The notes under the pieces: generated by a model | Databases searched by the model: none | Told to the model about the DNA's origin: nothing | The model's input: the letters and a program-made list of their open reading frames with translations, nothing else | From: Kingdonia uniflora | Lineage: Eukaryota > Streptophyta > Magnoliopsida > Ranunculales > Circaeasteraceae | NCBI GenBank assembly: GCA_014058105.1 | Contig: JACGCM010002156.1 | Coordinates: forward strand, 620,001 to 684,000 | DNA length: 64,000 bases | Direction of reading: 5' to 3' | Translations under genes and position numbers: made by a program | Part shown: in pieces, positions 11,301-22,297 of the stretch | Position numbering within the stretch: the first letter of the stretch is position 1 | Layout: every line of letters begins with the position of its first letter

Positions 11301-13430
11301 ATTGATCCTAGCAGCGTTCTTAGTCCGAGTTTGGGTGTTACCCCAATTTAACATACAACTCAATCAATATATGCGAGCACACTAAAAGACCTAAAAATGA
11401 TGCAAGCACTCAAGAATATTTTACTGGTCTCTTTTTAGGTTTAGTTGTAAACCCTGTCTCAGGGTTCAATGCCTCTACTCATGACAGTAAATTGGTTCAC
11501 ACTTGAGTTATTTTTACTCGCTTTGACGATAGTTCGCATGCTATCTAGTCACCTAGATACACCTGTGCTAGAAGGCGGGGCAAACCGCTTAGAGTCACCT
11601 ATCCACATTAGCTATGTCAGGGAACGTACATCCTCCAAAAAATGTAGCCACTTATCAAGTTTTCCTATTGAGCGTGCTGCTCCAGGTCCGAGCGAAGCCT
11701 TTTGATTAACTATGTTTTTATGGCTTATTATCTGAAAATCTTTTAAAGTGGTCGGGACTGTCGATACCAAAAAGATTAAAAACTGGGTGATGAACTCCCG
11801 GGTTCCTAATGCGTGGGCACGCACGGGTGATGAAATCCCGTTTTGATTCACCCTTATCTAGGCGTTGTTGCAAAAATTAAACATTTTATCAATCAAGCAA
11901 TAGTTACACTCGATGTACCGCGACAGGGAGGGTGCGGTGAAAAGATGATTAGCTACAGGGTGGCCTTTTTAGGAGCACATTTGGTTACCATGGTGAAACC
12001 GTTGGGAAGGCCCACTCAGGATCATTTGCGAAGTACGCGTTGAAATGATTTCCGGCCTGAGTAGGGGTACCAAAGCTGTACCTGCAGCAGAGTACAATTT
12101 TCTCACTTTACAGAGCGTTACTCATTAAACTTTACATAAACATTTTCTCAATCCTTACAATACCAAAAATACATAAAACTTTAAACAACTAGAAGTCTTC
12201 CTAGTTATGTCGCTTTTCTTTGATGTTGGCTTTGTTGCTTTGCTTTAATCAACCATGTCCATCTCCATCTCCTTCAATAACTTGAAAAATAGTACTTATG
12301 TGTATGTATGTTCGTGAACCAAGTATGTAACATAAATGCTACCCAACTGTGTAGATCGAGCAAAAGATACCGTCGTTCCCACAGAAATACATAGGTAGAG
12401 CTTTTAAACAACAGTTGTTTGACCCGACATGTTCTTCGCAAGAACAAGCTCTATAATACTTGGTAGATACGAACAGAGTTATTCAAAAGAAAACTGTTAG
12501 GCGATGAAGATTATGATATAAACCCCCTGATCAAATAACAAAACAACTTTAACTCACAGTTTCAATAAAATAAATCAAAAATATAAACCATAACAAAGTA
12601 AACTACTGTAGCAGCATAGTAAATAGTAAACAAAGTAAATCATTGTAGCAGCAGAGTAAACAAAATAAATTACTGTAGCAAGTAAACAAAGCAAACAGAG
12701 ATTTTGATATGATTTACCCGTCATAAACACAGTCAGAATCACAATTACCAAGCTTCAAAAATTTAGCAGTAATACTCGTGTGAACAGCGCAAGAATTAGC
12801 AGTTTATTAGCAGCGAGAACAGTCGGGTAAACAGTGCAATAAATATCAGCTTCGGCAGCAAGAAATAGGCAGGTTCTAGCAGCAGCAGTAGTAAACAAGA
12901 GGTAGATTGTACTCTGGCAAACAGTAGGAACTGATTGTAACAGCAAGTAACGTGATGACAGGAGCAGCAACAACAACTGATTATAATAGGAGATGTAGCA
13001 GCAAGGAGGACTATATCGTCGCAGCAACAGTAAGGTCTGTTTGATTTCAAACGACAAAATCCTAATTTCCAATTGCAAACAACACCCCAATCTTCACCTG
13101 CAAACAACAAAACCCCAATTCCAACTTGCAAACAGCAAAACCCCAATTTCCAATTGCAAACAACAACAAAATTGAAGTAAACAAATAACAGTAAAATCGA
13201 AGCAAACAACAGATCGAAGCAACCAACAGAACGCCAAATCGTGAAATCTCAGTTCTTCCCCAAATCGAATTCCAGACGTTGAATCCCCCCAATTCAGAGC
13301 TTAAAACTCTCAAAGAAGAGATTAAAACTCCCAAATCAAATTCCAGACCTGGTTCCTGTTTAAATTATTTGTAGAAGAAACAGAATCCCAATTAGGGTTT
13401 CGGTAAATAATTTGTAATGGGGTTTTCTAA

Positions 13431-13473
<43 letters not shown>

Positions 13474-13774
13474 GTTAGAGAGAGATAGGGTTTCCTCCAT
13501 TGTTTTTGAGATCCAGGTACAGAGAAGGATAGAGAATTTGGTGAGATTAGTATTTTGAGAGGGAGAGAGTGTTTTTGTAAAAAAATTTGTTTGAGATTTT
13601 AGAGAGAGAAACAACTAAACAAACAACACGCCTGACAAACAAATAAAAAATAACACGCCTGACAACAATAAATAAAAACAAATACAACAAAAAGACTTAT
13701 GAATATAAAACGAAAAACTTGACAAACGGAATACTAATTTAATAATAGAGACACGATTTTGTAAATCGATTGAA
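11301..13774 (-). other. Athila-like leader (minus strand)
   Basis: This untranslated stretch of the minus copy lies between the primer site and gag. It is the inverted partner of 6178-8465. It carries a GA microsatellite at 13434-13468, the reverse partner of the CT tract at 6378-6430, and a run of AGCAG/AAACAA-type simple sequence around 12580-13210. No real gene is seen. The open frames at 12755-13614 are low-complexity chance frames. Confidence 0.6.
13434..13468. repeat. GA microsatellite
   Basis: An almost pure GA run of about 35 bases in the minus Athila leader. Confidence 0.9.
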
Positions 13775-13792
13775 TCCCCGGCAACGGCGCCA
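13775..13792 (-). other. Primer-binding site, tRNA-Asp type (minus strand)
   Basis: On the minus strand this reads TGGCGCCGTTGCCGGGGA, the full Asp-tRNA-type site known from Athila elements. It lies two bases inside the LTR edge at 13795. Confidence 0.85.
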
Positions 13793-13794
13793 TT

Positions 13795-14391
13795 TGATAA
13801 TCCGTATCAAATCGGGTGTTGTAGTATAAAAGAGGGTTGTCGTTCTTCAGGGATGCATAGATCAAAATCACAATTCTATTATCAAATTAAGTAAAAAGAA
13901 ATTATAATTGATAAATAACTTACATTGATTTCCCAAGATTCTTCAATAAAATATAATTCAAATATAATTCTCTCTGGAAGAATACAAAATTAAAGCTACG
14001 GTAGTTTTTCAGAAAAAAGATTCCTCTCCTCCCTTCTCCTCTATCTCTTTATCCCCTAACAAAAGTTTTATTCTCCCTGAACAACCCAGATTTTGAGGAG
14101 ACATTTTAGGTAGGTCTTGACTACCAAGTCCAGCAACTCTTGACACCTTCTCTTCATTAGGTCATCTCCAGCAGCTCCTGACACTAATCATCTACAACAA
14201 CTCTTAATAACTGATCATCTCCAGTAGTATCCTTTAGCTTATAAAAGTTGGGCTTTCAGGCCAGGCTTGGTTGCAATTGTCTTATTACTTGCAATAGTCA
14301 AACATACTTCAATTAGGCCTAGTGAAACATAAAATAAGGTCCTAGATAATGTAAATTGAATGACAAAAATAGGTATTTTTCAGGCCTATTA
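13795..14391 (-). repeat. Athila-like LTR (minus strand)
   Basis: Read on the minus strand it runs from TAATAGGCC (14391) to TTATCA (13795), 597 bp. It matches the plus LTR at 5582-6157, but its first dinucleotide is TA instead of TG. Past 14391 the sequence changes abruptly to another element, so this LTR most likely inserted there. Confidence 0.8.
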
Positions 14392-14750
14392 GCCCCCAAT
14401 TGATTATGATCGGATCGAGCATCAATTCCCTGGCTGTTGCCTCGAGGTCCCAGCCTGTCCCGAACCGAAGCTCGCGAGGTGGTTGGCAGCGCATCTTTGT
14501 TCTTCTGGGCTGTGATTTGTTGTCCCCGCAAAAAACTTTTAACGCATCTCGCACATCTGCCAGCTATTGTTCTAGAACGCCTCGTCTTTCTACCTCGAAG
14601 TTTAGAGTGGCCCGTAATTCTGCTAGCGTGACACTTCCTTCTGCTAGGCCAACTAGGGCATTATGTTCTTAAATGTATATTCTGTGAAGAGAGTATTAGT
14701 TATATCTGAGAACTGTGGCTAAGTGTTTCGTTCCCACAGACGACACCAAA
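14392..14750 (-). pseudogene. Gag start and primer region of another gypsy-type element (minus strand)
   Basis: At 14733-14750 the minus strand reads TTTGGTGTCGTCTGTGGG, followed by GAACGAAACAC. This is the kind of primer-binding and leader sequence that follows LTRs in many plant gypsy elements. Farther on, the minus strand encodes fragments such as TLNFEVERRGVLEQ and RASVRDRLGPRGNSQ in different frames, which look gag-like. The piece is cut off at 14391 by the Athila LTR. Plus-strand frames here are shadows. Confidence 0.5.
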
Positions 14751-15413
14751 TGTAAGAACCTAATTTCATATTCTGAACTTAGTATCTCACACTGAATATG
14801 AATAGAACGTAATCAGCAATAGCTAATCAAGCACAAGAATTAACATGGAAACCTATGAATAGGTAAAAACCACGACCTCTCTTGAGAATTTATAAAGAGA
14901 GATATTAACTAGCTATTACAAAGATCGCTATGAGTAGTTCTGTATAGAGTTTCTTAGTAGAATTCTCATGTAGGATTTTCTGTGTAGAATTTTCTCTCAT
15001 TGATTTGTAGTTTTCTGGTTTTATTTATAAGTCTTATAATATGACCGTTTGACGACCATTACTATTCTTAATGATGAACGTTGCAATATGAATTTGATGA
15101 ATCTTTGAACAGATTGTGTAACTGTCTGATCCTTCTGTTTTGTAACGGCTTCATTAATGACTGTATTTGCTTAATCGAACTGTTGATGTAGAGGTCGAGA
15201 ATGAGAAATGAACTTTTCTTTGTAGTTATTCCATAGTGTGTCATGTAATCGTATGTTGATGAGGTCAAGTAAATGTATGATGGTCGAAGATGAGGCTTGA
15301 GTTCGAGATCTGGAATAGGCCACTGCACCTATTAATATAAGTCGTACCAGATAAAAGATTTCAATGGTCACACGGCTTACGCCTAATTCAACGAATGCGT
15401 TTGTGTTCACACA
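14751..15413 (-). repeat. LTR of a gypsy-type element (minus strand)
   Basis: The inner edge is clear: on the minus strand the sequence ends GGTTCTTACA immediately before the TTTGGTGTC primer region. The outer edge is only a guess, near TTCACACA at 15413. No second LTR is seen, so the element is truncated. It lies just upstream of the phosphatase gene. Confidence 0.5.
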
Positions 15414-15833
15414 CAATCATTAATGTAGACTACCAGTATAAGGCCGTAACCCATCCTAGATTTTCCTAGTATTGAGTTTAGATTTTTGGACATTTTTGCA
15501 TATTCCAATATGCCATATAAATGCTTTTTGGAACCCACACTCTGCCAAAATGAATGAGAACGCGATAACTGAACTTTACGAAAGAGACGTTAAAATCAAA
15601 AAGTCCTCAGTAACACAAGCTACTATCGCGTGAACCACCAATGACACAAATCCAACCGTTCACATTTCACTTACTCAACAAATTAGTTTTTATTAACAAA
15701 TCTCTACGTGTCCAACAGAGATCGCTTGAGAATATATTTATGAATCGAAAAGAAAAGGCAAAATATCCGTAACAGTTGCCTTCTTAAAAAAAACTTCTTT
15801 CTTCGTTTCATAATTTCATTTGTGTGAACTGCA
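15414..15833 (+). promoter_or_regulatory. Upstream region of the purple acid phosphatase gene
   Basis: About 420 bp separate the inferred LTR edge from the phosphatase ATG, so the core promoter must lie here or in the LTR. The AT-rich stretch GAATATATTTATGAA at 15730-15744, about 95 bp upstream of the ATG, is a candidate TATA region. No specific regulatory element could be assigned. Confidence 0.35.
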
Positions 15834-18168
15834 ATGTCTCTTAAATGGATTTCTTTTCTTGCTGTTTTGGGTTTTGCTTTGTTTCTTGATTGTGTTCTTT
15901 GTTATGACCGTCCTCCTTCGAGAGACCTCATTTGGGTTCCTCTTTCAGATGACCTCGATTCGTCCTCACCGCAACAGGTACTTTCTCTCTCTCTCAGAAA
16001 ATTCATGAATGACAATGAAAGTTAAGTCATTTGGTAACTGTTTTCGCCACACACATAAATGTGTCGTTAAAATCTGGCAAAGTAGAGAAAATGTCACAGA
16101 AGAACATCTTATTTTGCGTTTTAGTTGTTAGGTTACACTTGATTTAGAGATTTGCAAACCATTAGATTGATGACGACGAGAGGAAACATTTATCTCGTGT
16201 TATAGAATGAACTTACAGAATTTATTTTTAGTCCAATTTCTCTTATACGCCATAATGTATATATTTATACTATTTGCTTTGGAAATTACCAGGTTCATAT
16301 ATCGTTGGTCGGTGAGAACAACATGAGAATATCATGGATAACTGAGGATGCAACTGAATCCAAAGTAGAATATGGCACATCATCCGGGAAATATGATTTA
16401 TCCGCAACGGGGAGCACAAATTCGTACAAATATTTGATGTATAAATCTGGGGAAATACACGATGTCGTCATTGGGCCATTGAAGGCTGAAACTGTCTATT
16501 ACTACCGTTGCGGCTCTAATCCCGTTAGAGAGTTTAGCTTTAAAACTCGGCCTACTCAACTTCCTATCAAGTTCGCCATGGCCGGTAAGAAAGAGTGCGG
16601 ATCGGATCCTCTCCACCGTGGTGGAAAGAATCCCTCTCTACTCCTCTTGAAATATTTTCGACACCTTAACTCTACTTTAACTCTCTTCACTCACAGTTAT
16701 CCTTTTAACACTTTTACTTTTAACTATATACCACTAAACGGTAGGAGACCGACAGGATGCTTTGTAATGCCAAAATGATGTGCCTTCAACACCGCACCTG
16801 TTTAGCCAGGTGCCTACTTAGTTTGACACCACCGCGTGTAGTAGTATCACAACAAATAACACAATTCCTAATTATACTTGATTAGTGTTGTGCATGTCCC
16901 CATCTATCATCTTTACCCTACCTTCTCCAAATGATTACTTCCGCTCTTACTCTAAAATAATAAAATTGTTGCTTTTTGGTTGAAAATTTGAGATGTTAAT
17001 CCCTATTTTTAATCGTAATGTAAAAGTGATTTTAAAACCAAAAAATTAAAAAGAGATAACGGTGAGGAGTGAAAGTTAAAAATATGTAATGACAATATGT
17101 TTACTAACTTGATCCTTAAATATGGCAGGAGATCTTGGCCAAACTGGGTGGACAGATTCGACTCTGAAGCACATTGCAAGTTCGAACTATGACGTGATGC
17201 TCATACCAGGAGACTTGTCTTACGCCGACCTTTATCAGCCATTCTGGGACTCATTTGGGCGTCTCGTAGAACCCCTAGCTAGCACCCGTCCCTGGATGGT
17301 AACACATGGGAACCACGAGGTTGAGAAAATTCCTGTAGTCCACTCGGAGTCCTTTACGGCCTACAATTCCAGGTGGCATATGCCGTTCGAAGAGAGCGGC
17401 TCCAATTCTAACCTCTACTACTCCTTCGAAGTTCCCGGTGTGCACGTTCTTATGCTAGGATCCTACACTGATTTCAGCAATGGGTCACCTCAGTACAAGT
17501 GGCTTGAGGAAGACTTGGCTAAAGTTAATCGGAACAAGACCCCTTGGGTTATCGCTCTAGTTCATGCTCCGTGGTATAATACCAACTCTGCCCACCAGGG
17601 AGAAGGTGAATCGGTTGAAATGAGGAAATCTATGGAAGGATTGCTTTATAGAGCTCGGGTTGATATTGTCTTCGCTGGACATGTTCACGCCTACGAACGC
17701 TTCGTAAGTACAAAATTTTCTCACTTCGTTTAGTTTCATTACTACATTTCCTAGAATGATATTTAAGTCATTTGTTGATATCGCATTCTTGAATTGTACA
17801 CCAGACACGAGTTTACGACGGTAAACCTGATGCTTGCGGCACAGTCCATATCACCATTGGCGACGGGGGCAACCGTGAGGGCCTTGCGAGCGAGTAAGTT
17901 AAACTGTACTAGTAGCCCATTTCATAAACCGATATTTATTTGTTGGCGCCTTTGGTAATGTTGTTTGTGTGATTTGTAAAGGTACAATGATCCCAAGGAA
18001 GAGATATCAATTTTCAGGGAAGCCAGTTTTGGGCATGGGCAGTTTGAGGTCGTGAATGGAAGTCATGCGTTATGGAAGTGGCATAGGAACGATGATGATG
18101 AATCTGTTATGGCGGACTCTGTTTGGTTGAGAAATCTCGCGGATGATCCTAATTGTAATAAACTATGA
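15834..18168 (+). CDS. PAP: Purple acid phosphatase (PAP20/21/22-like), five exons
   Basis: Exons 15834-15977, 16293-16584, 17129-17703, 17805-17893 and 17982-18168 join in frame into a 428-residue protein, the usual length of plant low-molecular-weight purple acid phosphatases. Residues 1-23 form a signal peptide (MSLKWISFLAVLGFALFL...), so it is secreted or vacuolar. An N-terminal fibronectin-like domain (about 48-140) is followed by the metallophosphatase domain. All five metal-binding blocks are visible: GDLG (D147), GDLSYAD (D174, Y177), GNHE (N207), VHAPWY, and GHVHAYER. These bind the Fe-metal centre that hydrolyses phosphate monoesters. GDGGNREGL lies near the C-terminus. All introns are GT-AG. 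The gene looks intact. Family members often respond to phosphate shortage, but nothing here proves that. Confidence 0.93.
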
Positions 18169-18498
18169 AATCAAACTAGATTTATTTCTTTCTTTATCTA
18201 TTGTATCAACTATCAAGTATACGTAATTTTAGAATTAATCTTCAAGGATATATACAATGTAGAGTATCTCCTCAGATTACAATATTTTTCTCTAATTAAC
18301 ATACATAAGATGTGATTTTCTCAAGCTGGGCATGATGAAATCGAGGAAGGCCAAATGCGAAATGTTTATACGAAAAGAAATGTTTGGTTATTAGTTTTAA
18401 TATTAAAAATTGGTCAAGTTTTACAAATTACAATGTCCATCTCTACTACCTCTAGTTATCCATAACAACAAGAAACACCTCCCAGTTGTTAGGATAAT
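18169..18498. other. 3' flank of the phosphatase gene
   Basis: AT-rich downstream sequence, with TTTATTTCTTTCTTTATC soon after the stop. No exact AATAAA poly(A) signal was picked. No other feature is seen. Confidence 0.4.
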
Positions 18499-18690
18499 GG
18501 GTTAAGACCATTAAATATCGCACCACTAACACTTTGGTTGTATGTAGTGTAGTGGTATTGGGGTCTTAATAATTAGTATCAAAGCCAACTTCGCCAAGGT
18601 TTCGAATCCCGGTGGAGCCAAATTATAAAAAAATGGGTGGGGATTGCCATTAACGGAGGAAAGTACCGGGAAGACGTTCGGTCTTGAAGT
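18499..18690 (+). mobile_element. SINE-like dispersed repeat with a tRNA-type B box
   Basis: It begins GGTTAAGACCATTAAATAT. The same 33-bp opening, with one C/T difference, recurs at 27521-27553 right after the LINE. Inside is GGTTTCGAATCCCGG, close to the pol III B-box consensus GGTTCGANTCC. An A box could not be placed confidently. The far end is cut by the insertion at 18691. A SINE is the best guess, but any dispersed repeat with a chance B box would look the same. Confidence 0.35.
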
Positions 18691-20620
18691 TGTCACGCCT
18701 CAAAATCTGTTTCGGTGAAAATATAGCGCACAAGGCGTCAGCAAGCACAATTATTACCGATCACTGAACATGACAGACCGATATAATAAAGAGAAACTAA
18801 TATAATATAATATTCTATTTATACGTATATTTCAAAATAAATTAACAACATCTACTTACACCAAAGAAACGCAGCGGTGAAAATTTAGCGCACAAGGCGT
18901 CAACAAGCACAATTATTACCGGTCACTGAACATGACAGACCGATATAATAAAGAGATACTAATGTGATATAATATTCTATCTATATGTATAAATGATGCA
19001 ATGCTTAATGAAGAGATTATGTTTTATTATTAATGTTGTTTTAAGCGTCGGCGCTAATCGGTATTATAAGTATTTATTGAGTGTTACAGACGATGTGCAC
19101 ATGGTCACTTTTAATTCAATGGGACCACACTCTCGCACCCTTTTGTCCTCAACAGAAGTGTATCCCTTATTGTCGAGCCAGGGATTGGTGGATTCCTTTT
19201 TAGTGAGCCAAAAATTAGCGGGGGAAATAACCTAATCAAGGTGGTCAAGGAGTTTCAACCTACAGGTCTAAAGCCTGATTTATTTTCACTTTTAGGGATC
19301 TATGCCCACGAGGAGTATTCACAAAGAATATCAAAGCCGATATGTAACAGGGGAAGAATTTTAGGGGCTTGCAACCCTAGAACACTAATAAACAGTTACC
19401 GAATCTTTTGTTTAGGGAATCGAACCCAAGGACCCTGACAACATATCCCTACTGTGTACATGACTCTTAGTTCTCTAATGCATGAATGATTTAAGAGATT
19501 GCCACTCAATCAAAATGGTTTATCTATCATTGCTCTACAGGCAATGAGACTATATCATATGATTGGTGATCTTATGCTCAACGACCATTCTACCCTCACA
19601 AGTATAGGAGTAGGGACTCTGTAGATGATATTATACTCTGACTATTAATGATTTTGCTACCTTAAGTAATAAAGGTTATACCAATTAAAGTCTTATAATC
19701 GTAGCTAAGTTAAGCCATTAGTCAAATATACTTCATTTGACTCTTGAAACATTTGGCATTACTAATATGCAATTCTAAATCGACAATCTATATTAAAATG
19801 CCCGAACAATAATGAGGCTTAACCTCTTAATAGGACACAACACTTCGTAGGTTACTCCCTAATTTGAATGGTTAAACTTGTAATATATCTATCATTATGG
19901 AAACCTTACATAGCACCATATGATGGCTTAATATTTAACCCCAAACTACTTACTAGAACAGGAAGATTATCATCATTACAAACTTCTAAAATTTCTTCCA
20001 TGATATATTCAATTACGATGTGATCACATGCTTACTAATATCAACATATCTAATACAAAAACATTATTAAAACAAGCTAATCAACTACACATACAGAGTT
20101 AACTCGTTAACTTGATTACGACGCAAATTGTACGCTAAAGCGGATGATTATGAACACAAAGATATAACCTAGAAAGTATGTTCATACAAAAACTATACAA
20201 GAGTTAGATATCTAATGATTATGATGATTAGTCAGAGCATCCAGAAGTAATTGCACTTGCCTTATTCGACGAATCCAAGGGTTAAAAGAGAAAGGAAATC
20301 TACCCTCAATGCTCCAATAATTTCTAGCAATCCTCCAAAGTATTGCATAATTTTATATAGATGGTTTCTTCTCTCTAATACTCTGGGTTTAATTGATGTA
20401 GAAAAGGAAGATGATACACTGTTATCTCCAAAGTAGGGTGAGTTGTTGGAGGAAAAAGGGAGGGGATAGAGAAGAATTTGGGGAAAATAGGGTGGTGGGT
20501 TTTGACTAAGTTTACAACTCAAACTCAAAAACCAAAGAATATTATATCGTACTACAAAGTGCAAGCTAATAAATAGCATCCGTATATAATCAAATAAGGA
20601 AAAAATAACGGGGCGTTAAA
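18691..20620 (+). mobile_element. Noncoding element family 'TGTCACGCC', copy A
   Basis: The left end is TGTCACGCCTCAAAAT and the right end GGGGCGTTAAA, flanked by GAAGT (18686-18690) and GAAGC (20621-20625), an imperfect 5-bp target duplication. Copy B (59325-61971) has the same left end, and a right end GGGGGGCTACA with perfect ATTAT duplications. The copies share GCGCAAGGCGTCAGCAAGCA, a long block at 19095-19450 (matching about 59870-60235) and a purine-rich 3' part. No protein domain is encoded and no LTRs are present. A 162-bp internal tandem duplication (18713 and 18875) is private to this copy. The superfamily is unknown; it is probably a non-autonomous element moved by proteins encoded elsewhere. 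Confidence 0.65.
18713..18996 (+). repeat. 162-bp tandem duplication in the noncoding element
   Basis: CGGTGAAAATATAGCGCAC at 18713 recurs with about a dozen differences from 18875. The copies stay similar for about 120 bp. Confidence 0.85.
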
Positions 20621-20819
20621 GAAGCAGGGCGGAATGCTAGGATCCTCCTAAGTTTTTTTTTAAGCAAAAGAAAAGATAAAATTAGGCCTCCGGAGCCGAA
20701 AAGGATACAACAGCGTTCACTAAAGTGGTTGCCTTTAAAGGCTCAAAACAAACAGAAAAGGGGAAATGTCTACCCTTAGCGGCTAAAGCATGTGCCTCAT
20801 AATTACAAAAGCGGTCAAG

Positions 20820-21194
20820 TTACTCAAAACGAAACTCCATAAATTGGGACGCGAGTGAAAGCAAATCCGGTGCCAGTGTGAGGGCGCCCCAAGAGACAAG
20901 GCGGCGGTAGTCCGTCAGAAGCAGCACCCTTTCCATGCCAATATGGAGCGTTGCTTCCATTCCTCTGATCACTGAGATTGCCTCTACCTCTTCTTGGTTC
21001 GCCGCCCTAGAAGAGTCAAAACTTACACCAATAGTAGAAAACCAGTGAATCTTAATAATGAAATTGGAGCCACAGAGGAAGTCTTTGTTGAACCAGGAAG
21101 CGTCCACTATGACAACGTGCCAGCCGACCTCGATAGAGGTCGAGGTGTAAATCGACCTGTTAGTAGAGGCGGCGGAATGGGTGGTATCAATCAA
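20820..21194 (-). pseudogene. LINE ORF2 RNase H domain
   Basis: The minus-strand frame contains VDASWF, EEVEAISVIRGMEATLHIGM and LLTDYRRLV. These are the Asp, Glu and Asp blocks of the plant LINE RNase H (RVT_3) domain. It is the C-terminal end of ORF2, just before the A tract. Confidence 0.75.
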
Positions 21195-21458
21195 ATACTT
21201 TTTTACAATTTTATCGCCTCTTTGGGGTTTAGCTTAATATTTTTGAAAATGAACTCATTTATGCTAGTCCATATGACGTACATAATGATGATAATTTTCC
21301 CCCAAAGGGAAATAGGGTCATAGTCGGATACCTTCTGCTGCGAGAACATTTGTAGGACTTTGAAAAGGGGAGCAGAGTAAACCCAGGTGCAGAAGTCGGA
21401 AGAAAAAGTCATAAACATACCATAACTTTTTTATATTTTTGCAAAAGAAAAGAGCGTA

Positions 21459-21953
21459 CTACGTGGTGGTTTCTTCTTCTTCTCCGCATCGAGGGCAGGT
21501 GGTATCCCATGGCTCGTCTCCGTACCATAGGTTCATCTTTGTTAGGATTCCGTCCTGCAAAGCTTTCCAAAAAAAGAATTGTATTTGAAAAGGAACTTTT
21601 ATTTTCCAGATAGTTCCCCAATTAATGTCTGCCTGTGCTATGGTACTAGGGAATTGGTTGACCCTGTTTTGGTCTTGCATGGAGGATTGCTAGGCAGATT
21701 TGACCGTAAGGATACCATTTTTTTCTTTCCTCCACCTAAGGACGTCTTTTGCTTGGTTTATACTGAGGGGGATAATGAGGATGAGATCTACAATATCTTT
21801 ATGATAGAGGGAGTAAACCAGGTCTTCCTTCCATATACAACGGGATGGGCAAATGAGATCAGCTACTCTAAAAAAAGTTTTATTGTGAGGGGCAGGCCCT
21901 ATAGGTCTCCCGAATTGAATTCTGGGAATCCAGGGTTCGAGCCAACAGTTCAC
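21459..21953 (-). pseudogene. LINE ORF2 zinc-binding RVT domain
   Basis: Two overlapping minus frames carry the conserved connector between polymerase and RNase H: WRKEKNGILTVKSA, then WGTIWKIKVPFQIQFFFWKAL, and the knuckle-like TTCPRCGEEEETTT. A frameshift separates the pieces. Confidence 0.75.
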
Positions 21954-22297
21954 ATTTTCTCCGTCCCCTATGTGCCAAATGAAGTCAGGCTAAATTCGGT
22001 TTCTAGCCTTAAGGATACCTTTCCAAATCAAAGAGTTTGAGGCTTTGGTGGAAGAGAGCATCGAAGACTCCTTTGGGGTGTACTTTTTCCTCATATTGTG
22101 GGCCCAGATCTTATCAGGTTCTTTAATAATCTGCTGTAAGATTGGCCATCAGGGCCTGGTTGTGAGTGAGGGTAGTTCTGGTTCCCAGACCCCCCCCCTC
22201 CATTTCTTCGGCCTACAGATTTTCTTCCAATTAATAAGATGGGCCTTACTTCTTCCTTCACTGTTTGATCCCTACAAAAATCTAGCGTTCATAAAAT

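Larger units (their letters stand above)
5582..14391. repeat. Large Athila inverted repeat (arms 5582-8938 and 10858-14391)
   Basis: Left arm, plus strand: LTR, Asp primer site, leader, gag N-terminus. Right arm, minus strand: the same order reversed. The arms meet around a 1.9 kb loop (8939-10857) that holds the rest of gag and the protease of the plus copy. The arms have diverged by many substitutions and small indels, so this is an old arrangement of two related copies rather than a recent perfect palindrome. Arm ends were set by where the matching gag words stop, and carry an error of a few tens of bases. Confidence 0.75.

Noticed and set aside
14400..14672. 90-residue plus-strand frame
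   Set aside because: It is a shadow opposite the minus-strand gag remnant next to the primer site.
16305..16778. Open frame extending phosphatase exon 2 to 157 residues
   Set aside because: It reads through the GT donor at 16585 into intron sequence. Splicing to 17129 restores GDLGQTG of the metal site.
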